Source: an uncultured Neglectibacter sp.
GTDB lineage: Bacteria; Bacillota; Clostridia; Oscillospirales; Acutalibacteraceae
Assembly (NCBI GenBank): GCA_937958185.1
Contig: CALFFN010000022.1
Location: forward strand, 1-64,000
DNA: 64,000 nt
Reading direction: 5' to 3'
Numbering within the stretch: the first letter of the stretch is position 1; every line of letters begins with the position of its first letter. Made by a program: the position numbers and the translations under genes. The notes beneath the pieces are model-generated. The model was not told the DNA's origin and searched no databases. It saw only the letters and a list, made by a program, of their open reading frames with translations. This document shows, one piece after another, positions 1 to 7,727 of this stretch.

Positions 1-40
1 TTTTTCCACTTTTTCTCCCTTTCACTAAAGTTTATCCATT

Positions 41-63
41 CCACCTGCATAGCAGGTGGTTTC
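41..63 (+). terminator. Intrinsic terminator
   Basis: An 8-bp perfect stem (CCACCTGC / GCAGGTGG) with an ATA loop is followed by TTTCTTT. It probably ends a rightward gene that lies before the window. Confidence 0.6.
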
Positions 64-81
64 TTTATTGGTATAAAGACG

Positions 82-112
82 GGACGTGCTTTTTCAAAAC
101 ACGTCCTGTTTT
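82..112 (+). terminator. Second terminator-like hairpin
   Basis: Stem GGACGTG / CACGTCC with an 11-nt loop, followed by TGTTTTT. It lies between the first terminator and the converging DUF2087 gene and could act as a backup terminator. Confidence 0.5.
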
Positions 113-137
113 TGGATCATATCTGAAATTTTCTTTC

Positions 138-443
138 CTACCGGGCAGGGGCTTCCGTTTCCTGCCGGGGTTCCGGCTCAGGAGGGGCTTCCAGCCAATA
201 AAGGGAGCCGTCCGGCTTTCTGTTCAGGAAATAATTGTTGTACAGCTCCCGGCGCAGGGTAGCAGGGTCATGGAAGGTGTGCCACTCATTGAGCAGGGCG
301 TTGACCTCTTTTTCCGTATATCCGCGCCCCTGCTCAAATTTGCCTGCAAGATAGGCGACGGCTTTCAGCTTTTTCCCGCGCTTTGCCGGCAGGGCGGTCA
401 GCCTGCCCTCATCGTCCAAAAAAGGTTGCAATTCTTTCATCAT
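138..443 (-). CDS. DUF2087 domain protein
   Basis: A protein of about 101 residues dominated by a DUF2087 domain. The typical core is visible: a Lys/Arg-rich start (LPAKRGKKLKAV), the segment GYTEKEVNALL, and a C-terminal part with DPATLRRELYN and the ending G-S-L-Y-W. The frame is open further upstream, but that extension overlaps the end of the AraC gene. The ATGATG at 438-443 is preceded by GGGGAA and is the likely start (443 or 440). It is the last gene of a leftward cluster, 37 nt after the AraC-type regulator. In the family this domain is often fused to or placed near DNA-binding regulators; its function is unknown. The Pro/Glu-rich tail after the domain is probably disordered. Confidence 0.75.
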   Translation of the reverse strand: MMKELQPFLDDEGRLTALPAKRGKKLKAVAYLAGKFEQGRGYTEKEVNALLNEWHTFHDPATLRRELYNNYFLNRKPDGSLYWLEAPPEPEPRQETEAPAR

Positions 444-480
444 AATTCCCCATTCTATGATTTCAAAGTATTTCAAGGGC

Positions 481-1425
481 TTACGCCTGGCGGCGGTAAT
501 CCCTGGGGGAGCACCCGAAGCGCTCCCGGAAGACCCGGTAGAAATAGCTGGTATTTTCATAGCCCACGGCGGAAATGACGTCCTGCACCGGCAAACGGGT
601 CTCCAGCAGGAGGGACGCCGCTTTCGTCAGCCGCTTTTCCAGCAGCAGTTCCTTAAAGGTGCGCCCGGTAGCTTCATGGACGGCGGAGCTCAAATAGGGC
701 AGGGACACGTGAAGCTCCTTTGCAAGCCATGTCAGGTCCACCGTGCGGTAGTTTTCCTCGATCTCCCGCAGGACGGTGAGCACCTGGCTGCCGCCGGACG
801 TTTCCAGCTCCTGGGTGTAATTCAAAAGCTGTAACAGCAGCAGACCCATGGTGATCTGATTGATCTTCCGGGCGTTGGGCTGGGGATAGACGATGCTCCA
901 CGCCAGATTTTCCACCAGGTTCTGGACAATGGGCACGTCTGCCACGCGGAAATGGAGGCAGCCCATATCGCCGCCGCTTTGCCGCAGCCCGCCCACCAGA
1001 AATTTCCCCACCACGTTGCCCGTGCCGATCAGCTCCAGGGCATAATCGAAAAACTGGGGCAGCACGATAAAATTGACGCCGATATCGTTTTCCTCTGCCC
1101 GGCGCACGGCATGGGACACGTGCTGATTGAGGAACAGCAGCTCTCCCGCCCGGAGGGTCAGCGGCGGCTCGCCGTCAATGGTGTGGACCGTCTGCCCGCT
1201 GCACATATACATGATCTCGATATAATTGTGGGCGTGCCGGGGAAATTCCGCAAAGCGGGTATGGGGGCGCACGGTAATGAGCTTTCCCTTTGCCAGCAGC
1301 TTTTCACTGTCCACTGTGAAATCCCGGCTCGAGGTGTAAAGCGTCCGCTCCACCCTGCCCCCCGCCAGAAGCTTTTCCTCCTCCGGGGTGATTTTCCGCA
1401 GCTCGCGCATCAGCTCTTCCCGCAC
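481..1425 (-). CDS. AraC family transcriptional regulator (cupin + HTH)
   Basis: A 314-residue one-component regulator. An N-terminal cupin-like sensor (about residues 50-130, with HTRFAEFPRHAHNYIEIMYM and a downstream LRAGELLFL turn) is followed by a linker and a C-terminal double helix-turn-helix (about 215-312). The second helix-turn-helix holds the family signature GYENTSYFYRVFRERFGCSPRDYR. The start is GTG at 1423-1425, 7 nt after AAAGGAGG. It begins 13 nt after the stop of the glycosyltransferase gene and is probably cotranscribed with it. Its ligand is unknown; cupin-type members usually sense sugars or small metabolites. Confidence 0.9.
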   Translation of the reverse strand: MREELMRELRKITPEEEKLLAGGRVERTLYTSSRDFTVDSEKLLAKGKLITVRPHTRFAEFPRHAHNYIEIMYMCSGQTVHTIDGEPPLTLRAGELLFLNQHVSHAVRRAEENDIGVNFIVLPQFFDYALELIGTGNVVGKFLVGGLRQSGGDMGCLHFRVADVPIVQNLVENLAWSIVYPQPNARKINQITMGLLLLQLLNYTQELETSGGSQVLTVLREIEENYRTVDLTWLAKELHVSLPYLSSAVHEATGRTFKELLLEKRLTKAASLLLETRLPVQDVISAVGYENTSYFYRVFRERFGCSPRDYRRQA

Positions 1426-1438
1426 GGTGCAGCCTCCT

Positions 1439-2140
1439 TTATGACAGGAGCGCCGCTGCCTCCTGCCGGGTCAAATATTCGTGCTTTACCATCATGTTTA
1501 CCACCTGGCGCTGCCGCTGCCGGGCAAGGTCGGGGTTCTCTGTCAGATCGTACACCGAGGGGGCGTTGGGAATGCCTGCCAGCAGGGTGCATTCATCGTC
1601 GGTCATGGCGGCGGGCTCCTTGCCGAAATAGGACCGGCTCGCTTCCCCCACGCTGTAGCAGCCGTTGCCGAAATAAATGCTGTTGACGTACAGCTCGAAA
1701 ATTTCGTCCTTGCTGTACTGTTCCTCCAGCTTCCACGCCAGGAAGACCTCGGCTACCTTCCGGGTCAGCTTCTTTTCCTGGGTAAAATACAGGTTCTTCG
1801 CCAATTGCTGGGTGATGGTGCTGCCGCCCTCGTCCAGGGACATGGTGCAGATATCGTTCCACAGGGCTCTGCCGATGGCGATAAGGTCGATCCCGTTGTG
1901 GGTATAGAACCGATGGTCCTCCGTTGCCAGCACGGCGTTCCGATAGGTCTCAGGCAGGTCGTCAAATTCGGTATAGCTGCTCTGGGAGCGAATCTCAGCC
2001 ACCCGCACGCCCAGCGGCGTCTCCTGCAAGGCGGCTTCGCACATCTGATAGCCCTGAAACGTGATGATCCCTGCGCCGCACAGCCCCAGGACAAATAAAA
2101 CGATCAGCAGGCTGCGCAGAATTTTCCAAGCTTTTTTCAC
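1439..2140 (-). CDS. Monofunctional peptidoglycan glycosyltransferase (GT51)
   Basis: A membrane-anchored glycosyltransferase that polymerises lipid II into glycan strands outside the membrane. One N-terminal membrane helix (LLIVLFVLGLCGAGIITF) is followed by the GT51 domain with its hallmarks: ATEDHRFYTHNGID (catalytic Glu), GGSTITQQLAKNLY, EVFLAWKLE and ELYVNSIYFGNG. No transpeptidase domain follows, so this is the monofunctional (MtgA-like) form of about 233 residues. I place the start at GTG 2138-2140 because GAGAGGAG lies just upstream; an upstream extension in the same frame has no ribosome binding site. First gene of the cluster with the AraC and DUF2087 genes. Confidence 0.88.
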   Translation of the reverse strand: MKKAWKILRSLLIVLFVLGLCGAGIITFQGYQMCEAALQETPLGVRVAEIRSQSSYTEFDDLPETYRNAVLATEDHRFYTHNGIDLIAIGRALWNDICTMSLDEGGSTITQQLAKNLYFTQEKKLTRKVAEVFLAWKLEEQYSKDEIFELYVNSIYFGNGCYSVGEASRSYFGKEPAAMTDDECTLLAGIPNAPSVYDLTENPDLARQRQRQVVNMMVKHEYLTRQEAAALLS

Positions 2141-2248
2141 GGGGCTTCTCTCCTCTCTCGTTACTGTCTTCAGTTTAGGAGGAAGTCCTTGCAAAAAGCG
2201 GGCGGTATTTCTTACAAAATTCCAAAGCTGCCTTACAAAAACGAAAGG

Positions 2249-2635
2249 TCAGCCGGAATGGGCTGTTTTTCCCGCCGCCATTGCTTCATGCTCCCTTTGC
2301 AGCTCGTCGCGGAGCTGAAAGGAGTCCCACCCGGCATTGGTGGCGGTAAGGACCGCTTTCAGCGCCACCGGGGGAATCTTCTTCCGGCGGAAGCCCTGCA
2401 GGAAATGGTCGGTCTGCGCCGGGGTCAACCCCGCCATGACCAGCATTTCTTCGGGGAAGACCTTTTCCGCAGCCTGACCCTCCGCCGTTTTCCCGGAAAG
2501 CAGGTCGGAAAGCGTCAGGCTGTATTCCGCAGGGGAAACGCTTCTCGCCCGCAGCTTCATGGTCAGGCACAAAAGCTTGATCTGCCTGCCCTTGTCCGTA
2601 TCCAAATTGTACAGCAGCACAGTGGGCACCGCCAT
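2249..2635 (-). CDS. DUF3783 domain protein
   Basis: A soluble protein of 128 residues. It opens with TVLLYNLDTDKGRQIKLLCLTM and has a C-terminal stretch with LTPAQTDHFLQGFRRKKIPPVALKAVLTATNAGW, which fits the DUF3783 family of small proteins in Clostridia. The ATG at 2633-2635 follows AAGGGGTG at suitable spacing; a longer open frame upstream overlaps the promoter of the DtxR-type gene and is rejected. The function is unknown. It is transcribed away from the adjacent DtxR-type regulator. Confidence 0.75.
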   Translation of the reverse strand: MAVPTVLLYNLDTDKGRQIKLLCLTMKLRARSVSPAEYSLTLSDLLSGKTAEGQAAEKVFPEEMLVMAGLTPAQTDHFLQGFRRKKIPPVALKAVLTATNAGWDSFQLRDELQREHEAMAAGKTAHSG

Positions 2636-2721
2636 TGCACACACCCCTTCTCGTGTTTGGGATTTGTTTTCAGGATAACATATTCCGGGAAGCATTGCAA
2701 GATTCCCGCCGGGGAGGCCGC

Positions 2722-2750
2722 TTGCAATGGGCAGGAAAAGGGGATATAAT
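2722..2750 (+). promoter_or_regulatory. Sigma-70-type promoter of the DtxR-type gene
   Basis: TTGCAA (2722-2727), a 17-nt spacer and TATAAT (2745-2750). Its position rules out a start at 2727 for the downstream gene and supports the TTG start at 2814. Confidence 0.75.
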
Positions 2751-2813
2751 GAGATCATTACAAGGTATAGCCGAAAGGGAATCACGCGCGGAACAGGTTG
2801 GGAGGAAACAGCT

Positions 2814-3182
2814 TTGGCGAAAATACAGGAATCAGCGGAAAATTATCTGGAAACCATTTTGATCTTACAGCACCGAAACGGCTCTGTGCGGTCCATCGAC
2901 ATTGCCGCGGAGCTGGGGTTCAGCAAGCCCAGCGTCAGCGTCGCCATGAAGAACCTGCGGGAACAGGGCTGCATCACCGTGGACGGCGGCGGCTGTATTT
3001 CCCTGACGGAGAAGGGACAGCGCATTGCCGAGGGGGTTTACGAGCGGCACACGCTGTTCTCCCAGTGGCTGGTACAGCTGGGCGTTGATCCGCGCACCGC
3101 CGCCGAAGACGCCTGCCGTATCGAGCATGTCATCAGCGAAGAGAGCTTTCAGGCGATCAAGCGCCATGTCAACGGGAAGTGA
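2814..3182 (+). CDS. DtxR/MntR-type metalloregulator
   Basis: A 122-residue winged-helix protein. It begins AKIQESAENYLETILIL, the classic DtxR/MntR opening, followed by the recognition region IDIAAELGFSKPSVSVAMKNLREQG and the wing. The C-terminal part (about residues 70-120) is the dimerisation domain with CRIEHVISEESFQAI; there is no FeoA/SH3 domain, as in MntR. These proteins repress metal uptake genes when loaded with Mn(II) or Fe(II). The start is a TTG behind GGGAGG, supported by the promoter at 2722. No metal transporter lies beside it here, so its targets are elsewhere or the neighbouring potassium transporter; which metal it senses is not clear. Confidence 0.85.
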   Translation: MAKIQESAENYLETILILQHRNGSVRSIDIAAELGFSKPSVSVAMKNLREQGCITVDGGGCISLTEKGQRIAEGVYERHTLFSQWLVQLGVDPRTAAEDACRIEHVISEESFQAIKRHVNGK

Positions 3183-3202
3183 CCCCCGCTTTTTCCATGA
3201 GA

Positions 3203-3234
3203 AAGCCCGCCCTTTTATCAGGGCGGGCTTTTCC
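3203..3234. terminator. Bidirectional terminator
   Basis: Perfect stem AAGCCCGCCC / GGGCGGGCTT with TTTT on the rightward side and AAAG (CTTT leftward) on the other. It separates the converging DtxR-type and TrkH genes. Confidence 0.8.
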
Positions 3235-3252
3235 GCGTAAAAATTTGGACTG

Positions 3253-4647
3253 TCAGCCAATCAGCATTCTGCCCTCCGGCAGCACGGAATCCCCCCCGCC
3301 TCGGCGCCCCATCAAAATGGACAGACCGAAGGATACGGGACCTACCCTGCCCACGAACATGGTAAAGCAGAGAAGCAGCTTGGAAACAGGCTCCAGCCGC
3401 GGGGTCACATTGGCGGAAAGCCCCACCGTGGCAAAGGCGGAGGTGGCCTCGAACAGGCAGTCCATAAAGGAAACGGTAGCGTTGCAGTTGCTGATGACGC
3501 CTGCGTCCACAAACACCAGCAGCAGCCCGAGGATCGCCACGGTCAGCGCCTTGTGCACCATGCTGACGGAAAAGCGATGTTTCAAAATGACAGGCTCCTC
3601 CCTGCCCCGCATAGTGGAAAGCACCGTGACCATCAGCACCACAAAGGTGCTGATCTTAATGCCGCCCGCGGTGGAGCCGGGGCAGCCGCCGATAAACATC
3701 AGAATACAGGTGACCACCTTGGTAAAATCATGTTCCCCCGCCGTGCGCACCGAGGCAAAGCCGGCGGTCCTGGTGTTGGTGGACTGGAAAAACGCCGCGT
3801 TCAGCTTTTCAAAGAAATTCAGCCCCTGCATGGTGTTGTTCCATTCCAAAACCAGGAACAGCAGGGTGCCCAGCACCAGCAGCACCGCCGTGCCCCGCAG
3901 ACAGATCTGAGAGAAAAACTGCAGCCGCACCGGCTCTTTTCCATGAAGGCGGGTGCGGATACGGCACTGGTAAATATCCTGTACCACCACAAAGCCCAGA
4001 CCGCCGATGATGATAAGCGCCGATACGGTCAGGCTGACCAGCGGGTCGCCGGCAAAGGCGGTCATGCTGGAATTGCCGGGGACGTTGCCCAAGATATCGA
4101 ACCCGGCGTTGCAGTAGGCGGACACCGCCACAAACACCGAAGCCCAAATGCCGTTCTGCCCCAAAATCGGCACGAAGCGTATCATCAAAAGCCCCGCCCC
4201 CAGCGCTTCACAGGCAAAGGTAAAGCCCAGCATCAGCTTCATCAGGGAAACGGCGTCCACCGCGCTGCCGCCTGTGGATTCGCTGGCAAGCATGATCTCC
4301 CGGATACCCAGTTTCCGGCGTACCAGCAGGGTAAAGCCGATGGCGAAGGTGGAAAAGCCCAGACCGCCCAGCTGGATCAGGAACAAAATGACAGCCTGCC
4401 CAAAGGGGGACCAGTACGAGGTGGTGTCCACCACGGAAAGCCCGGTCACGCAGGTGGCGGAGGTGGCGGTAAAAAAGGCGTCCACGGGGTTGGTTATTTT
4501 TCCCGCGGCGGAGGAAACGGGCAAAATCAAAAGCAGCGTGCCTAATAAAATCAGCACAAAAAAGCTGACCACGATAATGCGCACCGGGGCTGCGTTCTTC
4601 ACACGTTCTCCAAGGCTTTTTCCCTTTTCCAGCGGTCGTTTCATCAT
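3253..4647 (-). CDS. TrkH/KtrB family potassium uptake membrane subunit
   Basis: A 464-residue polytopic membrane protein that forms the K+-conducting subunit of Trk/Ktr uptake systems. The repeated pore loops with conserved glycines are visible: TSATCVTGLSVVDT, SAYCNAGFDILGN, STNTRTAGFASV and ATSAFATVGLSANVT. The family needs a cytoplasmic NAD(H)/ATP-binding gating subunit (TrkA/KtrA), which is not in this window. The start is the ATGATG at 4642-4647, preceded by AAAGGAG; a longer frame upstream overlaps queT and lacks a ribosome binding site. It lies 22 nt after queT and may be cotranscribed with it. Confidence 0.92.
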   Translation of the reverse strand: MMKRPLEKGKSLGERVKNAAPVRIIVVSFFVLILLGTLLLILPVSSAAGKITNPVDAFFTATSATCVTGLSVVDTTSYWSPFGQAVILFLIQLGGLGFSTFAIGFTLLVRRKLGIREIMLASESTGGSAVDAVSLMKLMLGFTFACEALGAGLLMIRFVPILGQNGIWASVFVAVSAYCNAGFDILGNVPGNSSMTAFAGDPLVSLTVSALIIIGGLGFVVVQDIYQCRIRTRLHGKEPVRLQFFSQICLRGTAVLLVLGTLLFLVLEWNNTMQGLNFFEKLNAAFFQSTNTRTAGFASVRTAGEHDFTKVVTCILMFIGGCPGSTAGGIKISTFVVLMVTVLSTMRGREEPVILKHRFSVSMVHKALTVAILGLLLVFVDAGVISNCNATVSFMDCLFEATSAFATVGLSANVTPRLEPVSKLLLCFTMFVGRVGPVSFGLSILMGRRGGGDSVLPEGRMLIG

Positions 4648-4669
4648 TCGTTCTCCTTTTTTACATGGG

Positions 4670-5203
4670 TCATGCAAATATCTTATCCGCCGCCCCGGTC
4701 CGGCGCAGGAGCAGCAGCAGGGGGAGCCCCAGCACATAGCAGACCGTCAGTTCTCCCAGCCCTACGGAAAGCGCGCCCGCGCCGAAAGCGACCCAGGAGA
4801 AATTTGCCCAGGAAAATCCTGCATCGGACAGGCAGGCGACCTCCAGCCCGACAATGACGGTATTTGCCACCACCGGGGGCAGGGGCGCCAGCCACGGGAC
4901 GCCCTTCCACTCTACCCGCGCTGCCGCCCGTGTGCCGATGGCAGCCAGCAGGGTCGCAGCGGTGCCGAAGACCCAGTCCACCACGCCAAGGGGACTTGCC
5001 AGGTTCGAGAGGAAGCAGCCCAGGCTCAAGCCGGGAACTGCCGCCGGGGTGAATACGGGCAGAACAGTCAGCGCTTCCGAAAAGCGGAACTGTATGGGTC
5101 CGTACGCCAGATTCACTGCCGCCGCCACATAGGTGAAGACAGCGTACAGCGCCGCGATCACGGCGCCCTGCGCCAGAAAGCGGACTTGTTTTGAAGTTTT
5201 CAT
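4670..5203 (-). CDS. queT: QueT family queuosine-precursor transporter
   Basis: A 177-residue integral membrane protein of the QueT family, an energy-coupling-factor S component that imports queuosine precursors such as preQ1 or queuine. The visible family marks are the opening QGAVIAALYAVFTYV, then LAYGPIQFRFSEALTVLPVF, and the middle segment GCFLSNL..PLGVVDWVFGTAATLLAA. The general ECF module (EcfA/A'/T) is not nearby, so it must be shared. The long untranslated leader resembles a preQ1 aptamer, which fits the assigned substrate. The DUF-type assignment is confident; the exact substrate is inferred from family and leader. Confidence 0.88.
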   Translation of the reverse strand: MKTSKQVRFLAQGAVIAALYAVFTYVAAAVNLAYGPIQFRFSEALTVLPVFTPAAVPGLSLGCFLSNLASPLGVVDWVFGTAATLLAAIGTRAAARVEWKGVPWLAPLPPVVANTVIVGLEVACLSDAGFSWANFSWVAFGAGALSVGLGELTVCYVLGLPLLLLLRRTGAADKIFA

Positions 5204-5222
5204 GCTTATCGTTCCTTTCTGA

Positions 5223-5308
5223 ACTAGTATTTTTTAAGGTCAGGATATCGCGACTGACCACAGCCTGCCCCATCGGGCGAAAACTGCAAAAGCTAGGATA
5301 CTCCTTTT
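5223..5308 (-). ncRNA. Candidate preQ1 riboswitch leader of queT
   Basis: Read leftward, the leader has GGAGTATCCTAGC, then a hairpin GCCC-GATG-GGGC, then a 6-bp hairpin GGTCAG / CTGACC with a 10-nt loop, then the A-rich run TTAAAAAATACTAG just before the ribosome binding site. A 5' CTAG facing a 3' A-rich run plus CTAG is the pseudoknot arrangement of preQ1 aptamers; the inserted hairpins suggest the class III layout known from Ruminococcaceae queT leaders. The fold is drawn by eye only, and the class is uncertain. Confidence 0.5.
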
Positions 5309-5382
5309 CCATGAAAAATGCAAGCCGCTTTCCGCTGTTTTCCGAATCTATCCCGGAAATTTTCGGAACGTGCCGGAGGGGG

Positions 5383-5410
5383 TTGACATTTTTTTGCAAG
5401 ATGATATAAT
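5383..5410 (+). promoter_or_regulatory. Consensus promoter of the importer operon
   Basis: TTGACA (5383-5388), 16-nt spacer, TATAAT (5405-5410). It faces the lipoprotein gene and leaves a leader of about 95 nt. The 310-nt gap between queT and this gene holds only this promoter and the queT leader. Confidence 0.85.
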
Positions 5411-5513
5411 AAAACTTGCGATTCGCTTTAATGCTGTAAACCGTTAAATGCCCAAAATCGCAGAGAGACCGCTTCCCGCGGTCCATTCCAAATATTTCAG
5501 GAGGTCCTAGATC

Positions 5514-6578
5514 ATGAAAAGAAAGCTTTCTTCCCGGCTGCTTGCCGGGGCACTGTGTGTTTTGCTGCTGCTGGCGCTTGCCGCCTGCAGCGGCGGCAAT
5601 ACCAACTCTTCCGTTGCGAAGAGCAGCACGGGGTCTTCCACTGTGTCCGCCGAGCCCGCGTCTGAGCCGTCAGCCGCCGGCACCGGCAATGAAGACGCCG
5701 AGTACCATGTGGGCATTTGCCAGCTGGTTCCCCATGAGGCGCTGGACGCCGCCACCAAAGGCTTCCGGGACGCGCTGACCGAGGAATTTGGCGACAAGGT
5801 CGTTTTTGACGAGCAGAACGCCGCCAACGATTCCGCCACCTGCGCCACTATCGCCAACGAGTTTGTGACTTCTAAGGTAGACTTGATCCTGGCAAACGCC
5901 ACCCCTGCCCTGCAGGCTGCCGCCACTGCCACCAGCGACATTCCCGTGCTGGGCACCTCCGTCACCGAATACGGCGTGGCGCTGGGGATCAGCGGCTTTT
6001 CCGGCACGGTGGGCGGCAACGTTTCCGGCACCTCCGACCTTGCCCCGCTGGACCAGCAGGCGCAGATGATCAAGGAATGGTACCCCGACGCCAAGACGGT
6101 GGGGCTGCTGTACTGCTCCAACGAAAACAACAGCCAGTACCAGGTGGACACCGTGCAGGGATATCTGGAGGAGCTGGGCTATACCTGCACCCAGTACCCC
6201 TTCTCCGATTCCAACGACATGGCTGCCGTCACCCAGACTGCCGCCGACAACAGCGATGTGCTCTATGTTCCCACCGATAACACCTGCGCTTCCAGCACCG
6301 GCATTATCGACAACATCTGCCGCCCTGCCAAGATCCCGGTATTCTGCGGCGAGGAGGGCATTGCCAAGGGCTGCGGCGTTGCGACCCTTTCCATCAGCTA
6401 TTACGATCTGGGCGTTGCCACCGGCAAGATGGCGGTCAAAATTCTGAAGGGCGAAGCCAATATCTCTGAAATGCCCGTCGAGTACGCCGCCAACTTCACC
6501 AAGAAGTACAACAAGGAAATCTGCGACGAGCTGGGCGTCACCCCGCCCGAGGGCTATGAAGCTATTGCGGCGGAATAA
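5514..6578 (+). CDS. ABC importer substrate-binding lipoprotein (PF04392/TrpX type)
   Basis: A 354-residue extracytoplasmic receptor. It has a lipoprotein signal peptide with lipobox LAAC (Cys about residue 25), a Ser-rich tether to about 60, and a periplasmic-binding fold of the ABC_sub_bind (PF04392) family: YHVGICQLVPHEALDAATKGFRDAL, VDLILANATPALQAAATATSDIPVL, and the hinge near TVGLLYCSNENNSQYQ. Members of this family that sit with one permease and one ATPase include the TrpXYZ tryptophan importers; the substrate cannot be read from sequence. The ATG follows CAGGAGGTCC. A terminator hairpin directly after the gene probably gives more receptor than permease. Confidence 0.88.
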   Translation: MKRKLSSRLLAGALCVLLLLALAACSGGNTNSSVAKSSTGSSTVSAEPASEPSAAGTGNEDAEYHVGICQLVPHEALDAATKGFRDALTEEFGDKVVFDEQNAANDSATCATIANEFVTSKVDLILANATPALQAAATATSDIPVLGTSVTEYGVALGISGFSGTVGGNVSGTSDLAPLDQQAQMIKEWYPDAKTVGLLYCSNENNSQYQVDTVQGYLEELGYTCTQYPFSDSNDMAAVTQTAADNSDVLYVPTDNTCASSTGIIDNICRPAKIPVFCGEEGIAKGCGVATLSISYYDLGVATGKMAVKILKGEANISEMPVEYAANFTKKYNKEICDELGVTPPEGYEAIAAE

Positions 6579-6600
6579 GCAGTTGATTTGAAAAAAGGCG

Positions 6601-6634
6601 ACGGAAAAGGGACTTCCCTTTTCCGTTGTTTTAT
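6601..6634 (+). terminator. Terminator or attenuator inside the importer operon
   Basis: Stem ACGGAAAAGGGA / TCCCTTTTCCGT (one short loop) followed by TGTTTTAT. It lies between receptor and permease genes and would reduce permease and ATPase expression relative to the receptor. Confidence 0.7.
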
Positions 6635-6640
6635 GATATA

Positions 6641-6679
6641 CTGGACGCTGGATTCTGGATACTAGATGCTAGAAAGGGC
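6641..6679 (+). repeat. Heptanucleotide tandem repeat, dispersed element copy D
   Basis: Five heptads in a row, CTGGACG, CTGGATT, CTGGATA, CTAGATG and CTAGAAA, end in GGGC. The same heptads plus GGGC junction occur near 11526, 37940 and 49321. This copy lies between the receptor and permease genes. Confidence 0.75.
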
Positions 6680-6773
6680 GCAAGGGCGTTTCTGTCTGCT
6701 TTTTTGCCCCCCTGCTCCACTTTATCAGGGAATTTTTGGTTTTCATACTTTTTGTTTGGAGGTTCCTTTCCTT

Positions 6774-7727
6774 ATGGCTGATTTTATCAACGCCCTGCCG
6801 GGTGCGGTCTCCCAGGGGCTGATCTGGGGCATCATGGCGATGGGGGTGTACATCACCTACAAGCTGCTGGACATCGCGGATTTGACGGTGGACGGCTCGT
6901 TCTGTACCGGCGGCGCTGTTTTCGTGGTACTGTTTTCCTCAGGCGTGAACCTCTGGCTGGCGCTGCTCGCCGCCTTTGCCGCCGGACTGCTTGCCGGGCT
7001 GGTCACCGGGCTGCTCCATACGTTCTGCGGCATTCCCGGCATTTTGTCCGGCATTCTGACCCAGCTGGGGTTGTGGTCGGTGAACCTCGCCATCATGTCC
7101 ATGAAGGCAAATGTGGCGATCAATGTGATCGACCAGACCAACCTGAACCGGCTGCTGGTCTCGCTGCGGTTCGTGCAGGACGTTGCCCAGGGAAACCGTC
7201 CTTTCTACCAGCACCCCATTTTCGTGGTGGGTATCTTTACACTGGTGATCATCGCGCTGCTGTACTGGTTCTTCGGCACGGAGCTGGGCGCTTCCCTGCG
7301 GGCGACAGGCGCAAACGCCAACATGGCGCGGGCGCAGGGGATCAATACCGATGTGGCAAAGGTCATCGGGCTGATGCTTTCCAACGGTCTGGTGGCGCTG
7401 TCCGGCGCGCTGCTGTCCCAGTTCCAGAGCTTTGCGGATTCCAGCATGGGCAAGGGCGCCATCGTCATCGGGCTGGCGGCTGTCATCATCGGCGAGGTGC
7501 TGTTCTCTAAAATTTTCCGCAACTTTGCCCTGTCGCTTCTCAGCGTGTCCATCGGCGCGGTCATCTATTATGTGGTGATCCAGGCGGTGGTCAGCCTCAG
7601 CGGCATCAACACCAATTATCTGAAGCTCATCTCCGCCCTGCTGGTGGCGCTGTTCCTCTCCGTTCCTTACTGGAAAGGAAAATATTTCTCCAAGTCCGCG
7701 AAGAAAGGAGCGAAGCAGAATGCTTGA
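6774..7727 (+). CDS. ABC importer permease (BPD_transp_2 type)
   Basis: A 317-residue membrane permease with about eight hydrophobic helices. It resembles the LivH/RbsC-like branch used with PF04392 receptors: GLIWGIMAMGVYITYKLLDIADLTVDGSF at the N-terminus, and the loop GTELGASLRATGANANMARAQGINT that contacts the ATPase, followed by GLMLSNGLVALSGALLSQ. The ATG at 6774 follows TTTGGAGG at somewhat long spacing; an extension to 6666 runs into the heptad repeat and is unlikely. Its stop codon overlaps the start of the ATPase gene by 8 nt, a translational coupling arrangement. Confidence 0.9.
   Translation: MADFINALPGAVSQGLIWGIMAMGVYITYKLLDIADLTVDGSFCTGGAVFVVLFSSGVNLWLALLAAFAAGLLAGLVTGLLHTFCGIPGILSGILTQLGLWSVNLAIMSMKANVAINVIDQTNLNRLLVSLRFVQDVAQGNRPFYQHPIFVVGIFTLVIIALLYWFFGTELGASLRATGANANMARAQGINTDVAKVIGLMLSNGLVALSGALLSQFQSFADSSMGKGAIVIGLAAVIIGEVLFSKIFRNFALSLLSVSIGAVIYYVVIQAVVSLSGINTNYLKLISALLVALFLSVPYWKGKYFSKSAKKGAKQNA

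Noticed and set aside
952..1686. Long open frames opposite the AraC, helD, TrkH and arg genes
   Set aside because: GC-rich codon use of the real genes leaves open frames on the other strand. These lack recognisable domains and ribosome binding sites.
2727..2813. Upstream in-frame extension of the DtxR-type gene from an ATG
   Set aside because: It overlaps the -10 region of the promoter at 2722-2750 and lacks a ribosome binding site; the TTG at 2814 has GGGAGG before it.
5000..5020. tRNA T-loop-like GGTTCGAGA
   Set aside because: It lies inside queT in a coding context and no cloverleaf can be built around it; no tRNA or rRNA gene was found in the window.
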